This document shows, in pieces, positions 36,877 through 45,834 of a DNA stretch of 64,000 bases. The translations under genes were made by a program, and so were the position numbers. Source of the DNA: Variovorax paradoxus B4 (GTDB taxonomy: Bacteria; Pseudomonadota; Gammaproteobacteria; Burkholderiales; Burkholderiaceae_C). The notes beneath the pieces were generated by a model, which saw only the letters and a program-made list of their open reading frames with translations, had not been told where the DNA came from and ran no database searches. Every line of letters starts with the position of its first letter. The first letter of the stretch is position 1. The DNA is taken from assembly GCF_000463015.1 (NCBI RefSeq), contig NC_022247.1, forward strand, positions 992,001-1,056,000, read 5' to 3'.

Positions 36877-38363
36877 ACGCCATGTCCCGTCTTGCCTTTC
36901 GCATGGCTGCGCTGACGGTTGCGGCCGGGCTCGCGGCCTGCGCGGCGGTCGGCCCCGACTACCGCCAGCCACCCGAGGCGCTGGCCAGCCAGCCTGGCGC
37001 CGCACGTCCCTTCGCCGAGGCGCCCGCCAACGCCGCGCCGCTGCCCGCGCACTGGTGGCGGCTGTACCACGACCCGCTGCTCGACCGGCTCGTCACGCAG
37101 GCCCTCGCACACAACACCGACCTGCGGCAGGCCGTTGCGAACCTGGAGCGCGAGCGCGCCGTCGAGGCCGAGGTCGCCGGCGCCCAGCGCCCCACGCTCG
37201 GCGTGAGCGGCGGCCCTTCGTTCGGCCATGTGTCGGGCCTGTCGATGCTGCAGAAGGGCTATGAGCCGCCGAGCCGCTTCAACTACAGCGCGGGCGCCTC
37301 CCTGTCCTACCAGGTCGACCTGTTCGGCCAGATCCGCCGCAGCATCGAAGCGGCAGGTGCCAACACCGACGCCGCCGGGGCCGCGCTCGACCTCGTGCGT
37401 GTGAACGTGGCCGCGGGCACCGCGCGCGCCTACGCCGAGGCCTGCTCGACCGGACTGCGCCTGCAGATCGCGGAGAAATCCGTCGCACTGCAACAGGACG
37501 CCCTGAACGTCACCGAGCGCCTGCAACGCGCGGGCCGTGCGGGCGCGATCGACGCCAACCGCGCGCGTGCGCAGCTGGAGCAGCTGAATGCCGCGCTGCC
37601 GCCGCTCCAGGCCGGGCGCCAGGGCGCGCTCTACCGCCTGGCCACGCTGACCGGTGCGCTGCCGCAGGACTTCCCGCGCGAGGTGGCCGGCTGCACCGCG
37701 CCCCCGCGCGTGGCCGGCATGCTGCCGGTGGGCGATGGCGCGGCCCTGCTGCGCCGCCGCCCGGACATCCGCCAGGCCGAACGCAGCCTCGCGGCGTCCA
37801 CCGCGCGCATCGGCGTGGCCACGGCCGATCTCTATCCGAAGGTGACGCTGGGGCTTTCGGCCTCGTCGGCCGGACCGGCCAGCGATTTCGGCCGCAAGGA
37901 CACCTTCGGCTGGAGCATGGGCCCGCTGATCTCCTGGACCCTTCCCAATACCGGCATCGCGCAGGCCCGCATCGCCGAGGCCGAAGCCAGCACGCGCGCC
38001 GCGCTCGCGAAGTTCGACGGCACGGTGCTGACCGCGCTGCGCGAAACGGAAACCGCGCTTGGCACCTACGCGCGTGAACTCGACCGCCGCGCCGCGCTGC
38101 AGGCCTCGCGCGACGAAAGCGCCAAGGTGGCCGCGCAGGCGCGCCAGCTCTACCAGAGCGGCCGCACGGCGTATCTCGACGCGCTCGATGCCGAACGCTC
38201 GCTGGCTGCGAGCGACGCGGCCCTGGCGGCCAGCGAGGCGCAGCTGGCCGACGACCAGGTGGTGCTGTTCATGGCGCTCGGCGGTGGCTGGGAGCCTGAC
38301 GATGGCACCGGCCTGGCGGCCAACGGGGCCGCGCCCGTGTCCACCTCCGTCAAGGTTCGCTGA
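36873..38363 (+). CDS. Outer-membrane efflux lipoprotein (NodT family)
   Basis: 496 residues. The signal peptide ends in the lipobox G-L-A-A-C with the Cys near residue 23. V-G-P-D-Y-R-Q-P is the usual mature start of NodT/OprM-type channels. Two OEP repeats follow, with R-R-P-D-I-R-Q-A-E-R near the middle. It overlaps the HlyD stop (ATGA). It forms the trimeric channel through which the pump exports its substrate. Confidence 0.94.
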   Translation: MNAMSRLAFRMAALTVAAGLAACAAVGPDYRQPPEALASQPGAARPFAEAPANAAPLPAHWWRLYHDPLLDRLVTQALAHNTDLRQAVANLERERAVEAEVAGAQRPTLGVSGGPSFGHVSGLSMLQKGYEPPSRFNYSAGASLSYQVDLFGQIRRSIEAAGANTDAAGAALDLVRVNVAAGTARAYAEACSTGLRLQIAEKSVALQQDALNVTERLQRAGRAGAIDANRARAQLEQLNAALPPLQAGRQGALYRLATLTGALPQDFPREVAGCTAPPRVAGMLPVGDGAALLRRRPDIRQAERSLAASTARIGVATADLYPKVTLGLSASSAGPASDFGRKDTFGWSMGPLISWTLPNTGIAQARIAEAEASTRAALAKFDGTVLTALRETETALGTYARELDRRAALQASRDESAKVAAQARQLYQSGRTAYLDALDAERSLAASDAALAASEAQLADDQVVLFMALGGGWEPDDGTGLAANGAAPVSTSVKVR

Positions 38364-38365
38364 CC

Positions 38366-39589
38366 ATGGCCGCCGCCGCACTTTCCTCCACGCCGCGCCG
38401 GCATGCGCCGCTGTGGCTGCTGGCGCTCGTCACCTTCAGCGGCACGGTCGCCATGCACATCTTCGTGCCCGCGTTGCCGATTGCCGCGCAGAGCCTGGGC
38501 GCCGGCATGGGCGCGATGCAGATGACGGTGAGCCTCTACATCCTCGGCCTGGCCGTGGGGCAGCTCGCCTACGGCCCGCTGGCCGACCGCTACGGCCGCC
38601 GCCCGGTGCTGCTGTTCGGGCTCGCGCTGTATTCGGCCGCGGGGCTTGCTGCCGCGCTCGCACCCGATGTCCATGCACTCATCGCCGCGCGGCTGTTCCA
38701 GGCCATGGGCGGCTGCGCGGGGCTGGTGCTCGGGCGCAGCATGGTGCGCGACACTGCAGAGCCGCAAGAGGCCACGAAGCGCCTCGCGCTCATGAACCTC
38801 ATGGTCACTGTCGGGCCGAGCGTCGCGCCGCTGGTCGGCAGCGCGCTGGCCAGCGCCTTCGGCTGGCGCTCGATCTTCCATGCGCTGTTCGGCCTCGGCC
38901 TCACGGGCCTCCTGTTCGCATGGAAGCTGTTGCCCGAGACCGGCACGCCGGGCACGCGCGTCGAAGGCCGGGAGCTGGCACGCAACTACGGTTCGCTGCT
39001 CGCGTCGCCCGCGTTCCTCGGCTTCTCGGTCGGCGGCGGCTGTGCCACCACGTCGATGTACGCGTTCATCGCGTCGGCACCTTTCATCTTTGTCGACCAG
39101 CTGCATCGCCCCGCGCACGAGGCCGGCATCTACCTTGCGATACTGGTGTCGGGCGTATGGCTCGGCAGCTTTCTCACCAGCCACCTGATCGCGCGCGTGG
39201 ACCTCGACCGGCTCATGACGCGCGCGAGCCTGCTGAGCAGCGCCGCGGCCTTCGTGCTGCTGGGCGCGGCACTCACACAGCGGCTGTCGGTGCCGCTGAT
39301 CGTGGCGACGATGTTCCTCTACACCGTTGGCGCGGGCATGGCTTCGCCGGCCGCACTCACGCGCGCCATCGGCGTCAACCCCCGCGTGATCGGCTCGGCC
39401 TCGGGGCTCTACGGCGCCACGCAGATGGCCGTGGGCGCCGTGTGCACCGCGCTGGCGGGGCTGGGGCACCGCAACCCCGCACTGGCGGCCGCGCTGGTGC
39501 TGGCCGGGGCCAGCATCGTGGCGCAGGCCTCGTTTGCGGTGGCGCTGCGCGCGCAGAAGAGGGCGGAGGCGGCGGAGGCAGCCGCGTAG
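38366..39589 (+). CDS. Bcr/CflA-family multidrug MFS transporter
   Basis: 407 residues and twelve predictable transmembrane helices. The family motif Q-L-A-Y-G-P-L-A-D-R-Y-G-R-R-P at the helix 2-3 loop and the early V-P-A-L-P identify the Bcr/CflA subgroup of drug:H+ antiporters. It begins three bases after the NodT gene, so it belongs to the same operon and could supply substrate to the periplasm or act independently. An unusual fifth component for a FUSC operon. Confidence 0.9.
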   Translation: MAAAALSSTPRRHAPLWLLALVTFSGTVAMHIFVPALPIAAQSLGAGMGAMQMTVSLYILGLAVGQLAYGPLADRYGRRPVLLFGLALYSAAGLAAALAPDVHALIAARLFQAMGGCAGLVLGRSMVRDTAEPQEATKRLALMNLMVTVGPSVAPLVGSALASAFGWRSIFHALFGLGLTGLLFAWKLLPETGTPGTRVEGRELARNYGSLLASPAFLGFSVGGGCATTSMYAFIASAPFIFVDQLHRPAHEAGIYLAILVSGVWLGSFLTSHLIARVDLDRLMTRASLLSSAAAFVLLGAALTQRLSVPLIVATMFLYTVGAGMASPAALTRAIGVNPRVIGSASGLYGATQMAVGAVCTALAGLGHRNPALAAALVLAGASIVAQASFAVALRAQKRAEAAEAAA

Positions 39590-39609
39590 TCGAGTGCGGC
39601 CGCTACCCG

Positions 39610-40158
39610 TCAGCGCGTGAAGAGCCAGCCGCCCCTGGGCTGGCGCGTCAGTTCATGCCGCCGGACTGAGCGTTCCTCGCCGTCGTCGCCCACGTACACC
39701 ACCTCGAAGCGCAGCCGTTTCGGCGAGACCATCTTCCAGTTCTGGATGCGCTTGACGGTCACGCAGGCGGTCTTGTCGTGGTACTGCATCTCCGCCATCG
39801 GCCCGCCCTGGAAACCGGTGCCGTCGAACAGCCGGCCCGGCGCCGCGAACGGGTTGAGCACGGCGCCGTTGCGTGCGGTGATGCAGCCTTCGGTCCGCAC
39901 GAAGGACTCGATGGTGGGCGCTGCGCTTTGCACCACCCTGGCCACGGCCGGCGTGGGCGGCTTGGTGACGATGGCCTCGCGGATGCGCTCCACCTGCTCC
40001 TCGGTGATCGGCGCCAGCCCGCTGGGCGACACGACCGGCGGCGGAGCTGGTGGTGGAGAGGGCGTGAACGAGGGCAGCAATGGCGCCAGATAGCTGCAGC
40101 CCGCCAGCACCAGCGGGGCGGTGCTGGCGAGTGCGGCGGTCCGGGTTCCGAACTTCAT
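39610..40158 (-). CDS. Proline-rich-necked lipoprotein of unknown function
   Basis: 182 residues. A lipobox L-V-L-A-G-C gives a lipidated Cys at 21. A Pro/Ser-rich tether (about 30-45) leads to a soluble domain with two cysteines (in E-G-C-I-T-A and K-T-A-C-V-T) that may form a disulfide, and a final basic beta-rich stretch R-H-E-L-T-R-Q-P-R-G-G-W-L-F. It is convergent with the MFS gene by 20 bases. Function not recognised. Confidence 0.78.
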   Translation of the reverse strand: MKFGTRTAALASTAPLVLAGCSYLAPLLPSFTPSPPPAPPPVVSPSGLAPITEEQVERIREAIVTKPPTPAVARVVQSAAPTIESFVRTEGCITARNGAVLNPFAAPGRLFDGTGFQGGPMAEMQYHDKTACVTVKRIQNWKMVSPKRLRFEVVYVGDDGEERSVRRHELTRQPRGGWLFTR

Positions 40159-40216
40159 GGGTGGGTCTCCTGTCGTCGATTCCTCTTCGGGCCTCTTTCG
40201 TGCCTCTTCTTCGATG

Positions 40217-40927
40217 TCAAAAGCGCTCGTGCGGCGAAAGATAGCGCCACTGTCCGGGCTCCAGCCCGGCCAGCGGCACGCGGCCGATGCGGATGCGCCG
40301 CATGGCCAGGATGCGCAGGCCGGCTTCGTCGCACAGGTGTGCGATCTGTCCGGGCCGCGCACCCTTGAGTGCAAAGCGCAGGCCGGTCTGGTCGTCGGCC
40401 TGGCGGCCGATGCTCACGCGCGCAGGCGAACGCTCGAAGCGCACGAGCTGCTCGGGGCTGACCTTGCCGGCCACGTCGACCATCACCTCGTGCTCGAGCA
40501 CGCCCGCATCCTCTTGCAGCTTGCGCTCGATGCGCCATTCCTGCGTGTAGACCACGAGCCCGCTGGCGCCGGTTTCCAGTGGCGTCATGCAGCGCTGCGC
40601 CTTGGCGTGCGCCGGCAGGAAGCGCACGCCTGCGCGCTCGGGCTCGTGGTGATTGGCGGCCACCAGCAGCCGGTGCGCGGTGTCGGTCGCCATGCCCGCC
40701 GGCTTGTGCAGCAGCAGGGTGACGGGCACCACCGGCTCGGGCTTGGCGCCGGCCTCGATCTCGACCTTCTGGTGGTCGTGCACGCGCGACTGCGGCAGCA
40801 GCGCCGGCACGCCGTCGACGCGCACCGCGCCGTTCTCGATCAGCAGCTCGGCCTCGCGCCGTGAGCAGCCCGCGAGTGCAGCCACGCGCTTGGCAAGGCG
40901 GATGCCCTCTTCGGAAGCGCCGCTCAT
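40217..40927 (-). CDS. RsuA/RluF-like pseudouridine synthase homologue with substituted catalytic Asp
   Basis: 236 residues. The N-terminal S4 RNA-binding domain has L-A-G-C-S-R-R-E-A-E-L-L-I-E-N-G-A-V-R-V-D-G. The catalytic domain has L-L-L-H-K-P-A-G-M-A and a family-like block T-P-L-E-T-G-A-S-G-L-V-V-Y-T. In active members this reads G-R-L-D-x-x-T-S-G-L; here the catalytic Asp is Glu118 and the preceding Arg is gone. The enzyme may therefore be inactive or act as an RNA-binding protein. It overlaps the Nudix-MBL gene by four bases. Confidence 0.85.
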   Translation of the reverse strand: MSGASEEGIRLAKRVAALAGCSRREAELLIENGAVRVDGVPALLPQSRVHDHQKVEIEAGAKPEPVVPVTLLLHKPAGMATDTAHRLLVAANHHEPERAGVRFLPAHAKAQRCMTPLETGASGLVVYTQEWRIERKLQEDAGVLEHEVMVDVAGKVSPEQLVRFERSPARVSIGRQADDQTGLRFALKGARPGQIAHLCDEAGLRILAMRRIRIGRVPLAGLEPGQWRYLSPHERF

Positions 40928-42597
40928 GGCGTGGATGCCAGTTGCCGGATGCGCGCCACGTGCGCGGCCAGCGATCGGGCCGCCACCGGCCACATGCGTT
41001 CGGGCACGTCGTCGTAGGCCAGCGGCAGCCAGTCTTCCGGTGTGCCCTGGGGGAGCCTGCGCATGGCCGCGGCGATCTTGGCTTCGCGTTTCAGGCGGTG
41101 CGCCTTCAGTTGCGCGATGGCGGTGCGTGCACTGCCAATGACGTAGCCGTGCGCCGGCAGGATGAAGTCGATGCCGCCGGCCTCGCAGGCCGCATCGAGC
41201 TTGTCGAGCGAATCGAGGTACGCGTTCATGTCGCCGTCGGGCGGATCGACCACCGTGGTGCTGCCGTTCAGGATGTGGTCGCCGGAGAACAGCAGTCCGT
41301 CTTCCTCCAGCACCAGGCACAGGTGGTTGGCCGCATGGCCCGGCGTGTGGACGGCCCGCAGCGTGTGCTCGATGCGCCGGCCTTCGGCCGTGGTGCCGCA
41401 GAGCTGCAGGCGCTCGCCGTCGAGCAGTTCGCGCTCCGCGGCAAAGCGCGCCGACGCGCGCGCCGTGGGGGCCGAAGACAGCCCGAGGACGGGTGGCTTC
41501 ACCTTGCACAGCGCCTGCAGCAGTGCCGCGCCGGGCGAATGATCGGCATGCGAATGGGTGCACACGATCATGCGGATGTTCCCCTCGGTGGCGCGCCAGA
41601 GCCGGTCGACGTGGCCCGCGTCGTTCGGGCCCGGGTCGATCACGATGTAGCCCGCGGCCGGGTCGCCCACGATGTAGCTGTTGGTGCCCGGACCGGTCAT
41701 GGCGCTGGGGTTGGGCGCGGTCAGGCGCTGCACGTTCCTGAGCAGAGGCACGGCGCGTTCGGTCTGCCAGTCGAGCGCATGCAGCAGCTGTCCGTCGGGG
41801 CACACCAGCGCGAGTTCGCCATAGGGCGAGTCGCTTTCCATGTAGCGCGCGTCCTGGCCGCCGAGCAGGCCCGCGCGCGGGCAACTGGTCCACAGCGGTT
41901 TTTCGGCGGCGTCCCGGGGGGCGCAGGCTTGCAGCACCGCGTCGACATTGGCATAGGCCGCGAGCCGCTGCAGCGTGCGCACCGTCGGAAAGATCATGAA
42001 GAAGCCGCCCGCCGCATGGCGCGCCAGCGCATCGGCCGGCCGCACCCAGCAGGGCTCGAACTGCTCGCTCTCGTCGGCCGTGGGCGTCTGGCCCTCGGGC
42101 ATGCGCGCCACCAGGAACGGCACGTCGAAGCGCTTGGGCAGGTCGCGGTCGGTGATCCAGTGCGCAAAGCTGAACACCTGGTCGGACGCGAGCACCAGCC
42201 CGCGCGCGGCGCACTGCTCGGCAAAGGAAACGGGCGACATGGTGCTGCGGTCCATCGACGCGATGTCCTGCGCGGCCACGGGCCGGCCGTCGGCATGGCG
42301 CGCGAGCAGCACGCCGAGCTCCTCGAAGCCTTCGCGGATGGCCGCAATGGCCTGCGTCAGCTGCGTGCCGTTTTGGGTGGGCCGCTGCGCGGCGATGCGT
42401 TTGGCGGCTTCGTCGGCTGCATCGATCTGCCCGCCGGGGAACACATAGGCGCCTGGCGCGAAGCTTGCAGTGCCGGAGCGACGCGTCATCAGCACTTCGA
42501 TGCCGGCCTCGGAATCGCGCAGCAGCATCACGGTGGCTGCCGCGCGCACGGGCACGGGCTCGCGTGCCGGGTGGAGTTGTTGGGTGGGGCGGACCAT
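40924..42597 (-). CDS. Nudix hydrolase fused to metallo-beta-lactamase-fold hydrolase
   Basis: 557 residues. Residues about 15-215 are a Nudix domain; its box is interrupted but keeps G-G-Q-I-D-A and R-E-G-F-E-E-L-G at 88-95. Residues about 300-530 are an MBL fold with T-H-S-H-A-D-H at 347-353, His421 in H-T-P-G-H-A-A-N-H and Asp440 in F-S-G-D-H. Similar MBL domains (LACTB2-like) cleave RNA or thioesters. The combination suggests successive hydrolysis of a nucleotide-linked or CoA compound, which is inferred. There is no signal peptide. Confidence 0.9.
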   Translation of the reverse strand: MVRPTQQLHPAREPVPVRAAATVMLLRDSEAGIEVLMTRRSGTASFAPGAYVFPGGQIDAADEAAKRIAAQRPTQNGTQLTQAIAAIREGFEELGVLLARHADGRPVAAQDIASMDRSTMSPVSFAEQCAARGLVLASDQVFSFAHWITDRDLPKRFDVPFLVARMPEGQTPTADESEQFEPCWVRPADALARHAAGGFFMIFPTVRTLQRLAAYANVDAVLQACAPRDAAEKPLWTSCPRAGLLGGQDARYMESDSPYGELALVCPDGQLLHALDWQTERAVPLLRNVQRLTAPNPSAMTGPGTNSYIVGDPAAGYIVIDPGPNDAGHVDRLWRATEGNIRMIVCTHSHADHSPGAALLQALCKVKPPVLGLSSAPTARASARFAAERELLDGERLQLCGTTAEGRRIEHTLRAVHTPGHAANHLCLVLEEDGLLFSGDHILNGSTTVVDPPDGDMNAYLDSLDKLDAACEAGGIDFILPAHGYVIGSARTAIAQLKAHRLKREAKIAAAMRRLPQGTPEDWLPLAYDDVPERMWPVAARSLAAHVARIRQLASTP

Positions 42598-42716
42598 GCG
42601 GCGATTATGGAGAGGTAGTTCGATGCGGTTGTGTGCTGCATAAGCTCATACCGGATCGGGCATGAACCGCGCGCCACAATCCCGGGCTGCACCGCCCGCA
42701 TCGAGGAAAGACAGTC

Positions 42717-43760
42717 ATGGCTCATTCTCCCTTCTCTCACTACTTCCAGTTCTCGGCGTCGTCCTTCGCGCGGCGTTTCCGCCCGATCCTGCTGCTGGCG
42801 GGCGCCTCCCTGGGTGCGGCCGCGTCATCCGCTGCCTTTGCGCAGGGCGACTGGCCGCAGCAGCCGGTGACGCTGATCATGGGTTTTCCGGCCGGCTCGG
42901 GCGTCGACGTGGTGGCCCGTGCCATCCAGGAGCCGCTCGCCCGGCAACTCGGAAAGCCCGTGATCATCGACTACAAGTCGGGCGCGGCCGGCAACATCGC
43001 GAGCGAGTACGTGGCCCATGCCAAGCCCGATGGCTACACGCTTTCCTTCGGCACCGCCGCCACGCATGGCAGCAACGCCGCGCTCTACAAGAAGCTGCCG
43101 TTCGACGTGGAGGCCGACTTCGTGCCCGTGGCGCCGGTGCTCGACGTATCGAACGTGCTCACCATCAACCCGGACGTGATCAACGCCAAGACCTTGAAGG
43201 AGTTCGTCGATCTCGTCAAGGCCAACCCCGGAAAGTACAACTATGCGTCTACAGGCAACGGCGCCGGCACGCACATGGCCTTTGCCGAATTCAATTCGCG
43301 CCTCGGCCTCCAGATGGTGCACGTGCCCTACAAGGGCGGACCCGAGGCCATCACGTCCGTGGTGCGCGGCGAGACCTGCTGCATCATGAACCAGGTGCAG
43401 ACGGTGCTGCCGCACTACAAGGCCGGCAAGGTGCGCCTCCTGGGCGTGACCACCGCCGCGCCGGTGGCCGCGGTCAAGGAGGTGCCCACCATCGCCTCCA
43501 GCGGCCTTGCGGGAACGAAGGGCTTCGACAGCTCGATCTGGTTCGGCATCTTCGCGCCCAAGGGCACCGACGCGCAGATCGTCGACAAGCTCAACGCCGC
43601 CGTGAAGGCGGTGCTCGAGCAGCCCGAGATCCGCGAGCGTTTCGAAAGCCAGGGCAACACCGTGCGCATCGAATCGCCCGCGCAGTTCAGGAAGACGGTG
43701 CACGACAACCGCGTGAAGTGGGCCGAGGTGGCCAAGGCCGCGAACATCAGCATCGACTGA
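42717..43760 (+). CDS. Bug/TctC-family periplasmic solute receptor
   Basis: 347 residues. The long N-region with S-S-F-A-R-R-F-R-P precedes a hydrophobic core and cleavage near A-A-F-A-Q-G; then W-P-Q-Q-P-V-T-L-I-M-G-F-P-A-G-S-G-V-D. D-Y-K-S-G-A-A-G and P-D-G-Y-T-L are Bug motifs. The C-C pair in G-E-T-C-C-I is unusual for the family. It stands alone, without TctA/TctB, and is convergent with a porin gene. Ligand unknown. Confidence 0.92.
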   Translation: MAHSPFSHYFQFSASSFARRFRPILLLAGASLGAAASSAAFAQGDWPQQPVTLIMGFPAGSGVDVVARAIQEPLARQLGKPVIIDYKSGAAGNIASEYVAHAKPDGYTLSFGTAATHGSNAALYKKLPFDVEADFVPVAPVLDVSNVLTINPDVINAKTLKEFVDLVKANPGKYNYASTGNGAGTHMAFAEFNSRLGLQMVHVPYKGGPEAITSVVRGETCCIMNQVQTVLPHYKAGKVRLLGVTTAAPVAAVKEVPTIASSGLAGTKGFDSSIWFGIFAPKGTDAQIVDKLNAAVKAVLEQPEIRERFESQGNTVRIESPAQFRKTVHDNRVKWAEVAKAANISID

Positions 43761-43784
43761 GCGATGCCGGTGCGCTGACCGGGA

Positions 43785-44615
43785 TCAGAGCGTCTTGGTC
43801 AGCGTGAGAATGAAACGCGCCTTGTTGGGCGAGTAATACTGCTCGCCGATGGGGCCGAAGCCGAAGTCGTAGCCCGGGTTGCTCAGCGCGAGGTACGAGC
43901 TCTTCTTGTTGGCGCCCTGCACCGAGCCGGCCAGTGCCAGGCCGTTGCCGAAGTCGTACGACACGCCCACGTTGTAGTCCACGTAGCTCTTGTAGCCCAG
44001 GCTGCGGATGTCGCTGGACATGTGGGTGTAGCCCACGGCGGCCTTCAGCGTGAGCTTGGGCACGATTTCCTTGCTGTAGGCCAGGTTCAGGTAGCCGGTG
44101 TTGCGGCCCTTCAGGCCCGAGCCCGACTTGTAGCCGGCATAGCCGAAGTAGTCCTTGGAGACCGTGTGCGAGTACTTCAGGGTGAACGAGCCGATCGCCT
44201 CGTCGGCCCAGGTGCCGGCGCCGTACAGCTCGGTGGTGTTGCCGATGGAGTTGCCCGGGTAGATGTAGGTGAGTGCGCCCATGTCCAGGTCGAAGGGGCC
44301 GGCCTTGAACTTGTAGCCGCCGTAGAGGTCGCTCTCGATGCTGTTGCCCTGCAGCCAGTTGACGCTGGAGTTCCAGTTGCCCAAGTAGAAGCCGCTCTCG
44401 CCGAAGGCATAGTCGAAGCCGCCCTGGATGGCGGGCTTGAAGCCCTTGGTCTTGGCGTAGTCGTTCTTCCCGATCATGTCCTGGTCCTGGCCGCGGAACT
44501 TGTAGTTGCTCGTCAGTGCCACATTCCCCGTGAGCTGTGCGCTCGCAAGCATCGGCAGGGCGGCGAGGGTGGGAAGAACGAGCACCGGCAGGGCGATGCG
44601 AAAAAAGTGTTTCAT
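43785..44615 (-). CDS. TorF-family putative outer-membrane porin
   Basis: 276 residues. The signal peptide M-K-H-F-F-R-I to A-S-A-Q is followed by L-T-G-N-V-A-L-T-S-N-Y-K-F-R-G, the typical opening of TorF-type porins. The remainder alternates short hydrophobic and polar strands with many Tyr and Gly, and ends T-L-T-K-T-L with alternating hydrophobicity. It is an outer-membrane channel of unknown specificity. It is 24 bases from the convergent Bug gene, which may be a coincidence of placement. Confidence 0.88.
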   Translation of the reverse strand: MKHFFRIALPVLVLPTLAALPMLASAQLTGNVALTSNYKFRGQDQDMIGKNDYAKTKGFKPAIQGGFDYAFGESGFYLGNWNSSVNWLQGNSIESDLYGGYKFKAGPFDLDMGALTYIYPGNSIGNTTELYGAGTWADEAIGSFTLKYSHTVSKDYFGYAGYKSGSGLKGRNTGYLNLAYSKEIVPKLTLKAAVGYTHMSSDIRSLGYKSYVDYNVGVSYDFGNGLALAGSVQGANKKSSYLALSNPGYDFGFGPIGEQYYSPNKARFILTLTKTL

Positions 44616-44758
44616 CGAAAAAAGTGCTGACGGATGGAGAAGCCGGCAGCGTAGGAGCGCGCGTCTAAAAGCCGCGTAAAAAATGCGGGGCCGGGCGCAA
44701 AATTCTTGAGCGGGGATGTCGCCGCCGGCGCAGTGGGGCAGGCGTTCCGGCAGGTCGC

Positions 44759-45694
44759 TCATCCGCGGCGCGTTGCGGTTCTGCCGCGCGCGGGCATCGT
44801 CATCGCGACCACGCCGGCCATGATGCATGCGAGCCCGAGCCACGCGGTGGGCGAGAGCGCCTCGCCCAGGAAAACCACGCCGATCATCACGCCGACGGGC
44901 ACGCGCAGGTAGGCTTGCGCGGCGGTCGACATCGGCCCGAGCGTCTTGATCAGCCGGAAGTAGATCGTGAAGGCGAGAGCCGTGGAGAGCACCGCCAGCG
45001 CCAGCACGGCCACCATCGACGCGGCCGAAGGAGCGAGCGTCCACGGCCGGTCGATCGCGAGGCTCGCGGGCAGCAGCATCGCCGCGCCGCAGAGCAGCGA
45101 GCCCGCGGCCGGCACCATCGGGTCGAGCCCCTTGAACACGCGGCCGAACATCGCCGCGCAGCCGTAGCAGACGGCCGCCGCCACCAGCCCGAGCTGCGCG
45201 AGCAGCGAATGCCCGAGCCCGTTCAGCGCCTCGAAGCCGACGATCAGGCAGATGCCCGCCAGCCCCGCGCCCACGCCGAAGAGCCGGCGCAGCGTCGGCT
45301 TCTCCGCGCCGCCCATGCCCAGGCCCAGCAGGAAGATGAAGATCGGCGAGGTCGAATTGAGGATGGTTGCGAGCCCGGCATCCACGCTGCGCTCCGCCCA
45401 CGCGATGAGCGTGAACGGCAGCACGCTGTTCAAGCAGGCCTGCAGCGCGAAACGTCCCCACATCGCGGGCTCCCTCGGCAGTTGCACGCCGCGCAGGCGC
45501 AGCAACGCGAGCAGCAGCAGGCCGGCAATCAGCGTGCGCGCCGCGATCAGCGTCACGGGCGGCAGCGTCTGGACGCCGATCTTGATGAAGGTGTACGAGG
45601 CGCCCCAGCAGGTGGCGAGCACCGCGAGCAATGACCATTCGAAGGCGATGCGGGAAGGGGGCTTGCCGGCCGTGGCGAGTGGGATCGTTTGCAT
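44759..45694 (-). CDS. EamA/DMT-family transporter
   Basis: 311 residues with ten predicted membrane helices in two EamA repeats. The first includes A-T-C-W-G-A-S-Y-T-F-I-K-I and the second T-A-L-A-F-T-I-Y-F-R-L-I-K-T-L-G. Family members export amino acids or other metabolites. ATG 45694 was chosen as it gives a short cytoplasmic lead before helix 1. It is divergent from the amidohydrolase across 140 bases, where no convincing operator was found. Confidence 0.9.
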   Translation of the reverse strand: MQTIPLATAGKPPSRIAFEWSLLAVLATCWGASYTFIKIGVQTLPPVTLIAARTLIAGLLLLALLRLRGVQLPREPAMWGRFALQACLNSVLPFTLIAWAERSVDAGLATILNSTSPIFIFLLGLGMGGAEKPTLRRLFGVGAGLAGICLIVGFEALNGLGHSLLAQLGLVAAAVCYGCAAMFGRVFKGLDPMVPAAGSLLCGAAMLLPASLAIDRPWTLAPSAASMVAVLALAVLSTALAFTIYFRLIKTLGPMSTAAQAYLRVPVGVMIGVVFLGEALSPTAWLGLACIMAGVVAMTMPARGRTATRRG

Positions 45695-45834
45695 GGTGCG
45701 CCGATCATCGAGAATTCGCGGGACGGACACTTCGGCCTGCAACGAAACGTGCGCGTGATGACCAGGGGCCCGAATCTGGGTACGCTGCACACGGCCCTGC
45801 TCCTGACGCATTCATCGAAGATCGAACGAATTCC

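Noticed and set aside
40217..40927. Assignment as a fully active RluF
   Set aside because: The catalytic Asp is replaced by Glu, so only homology, not activity, is claimed.
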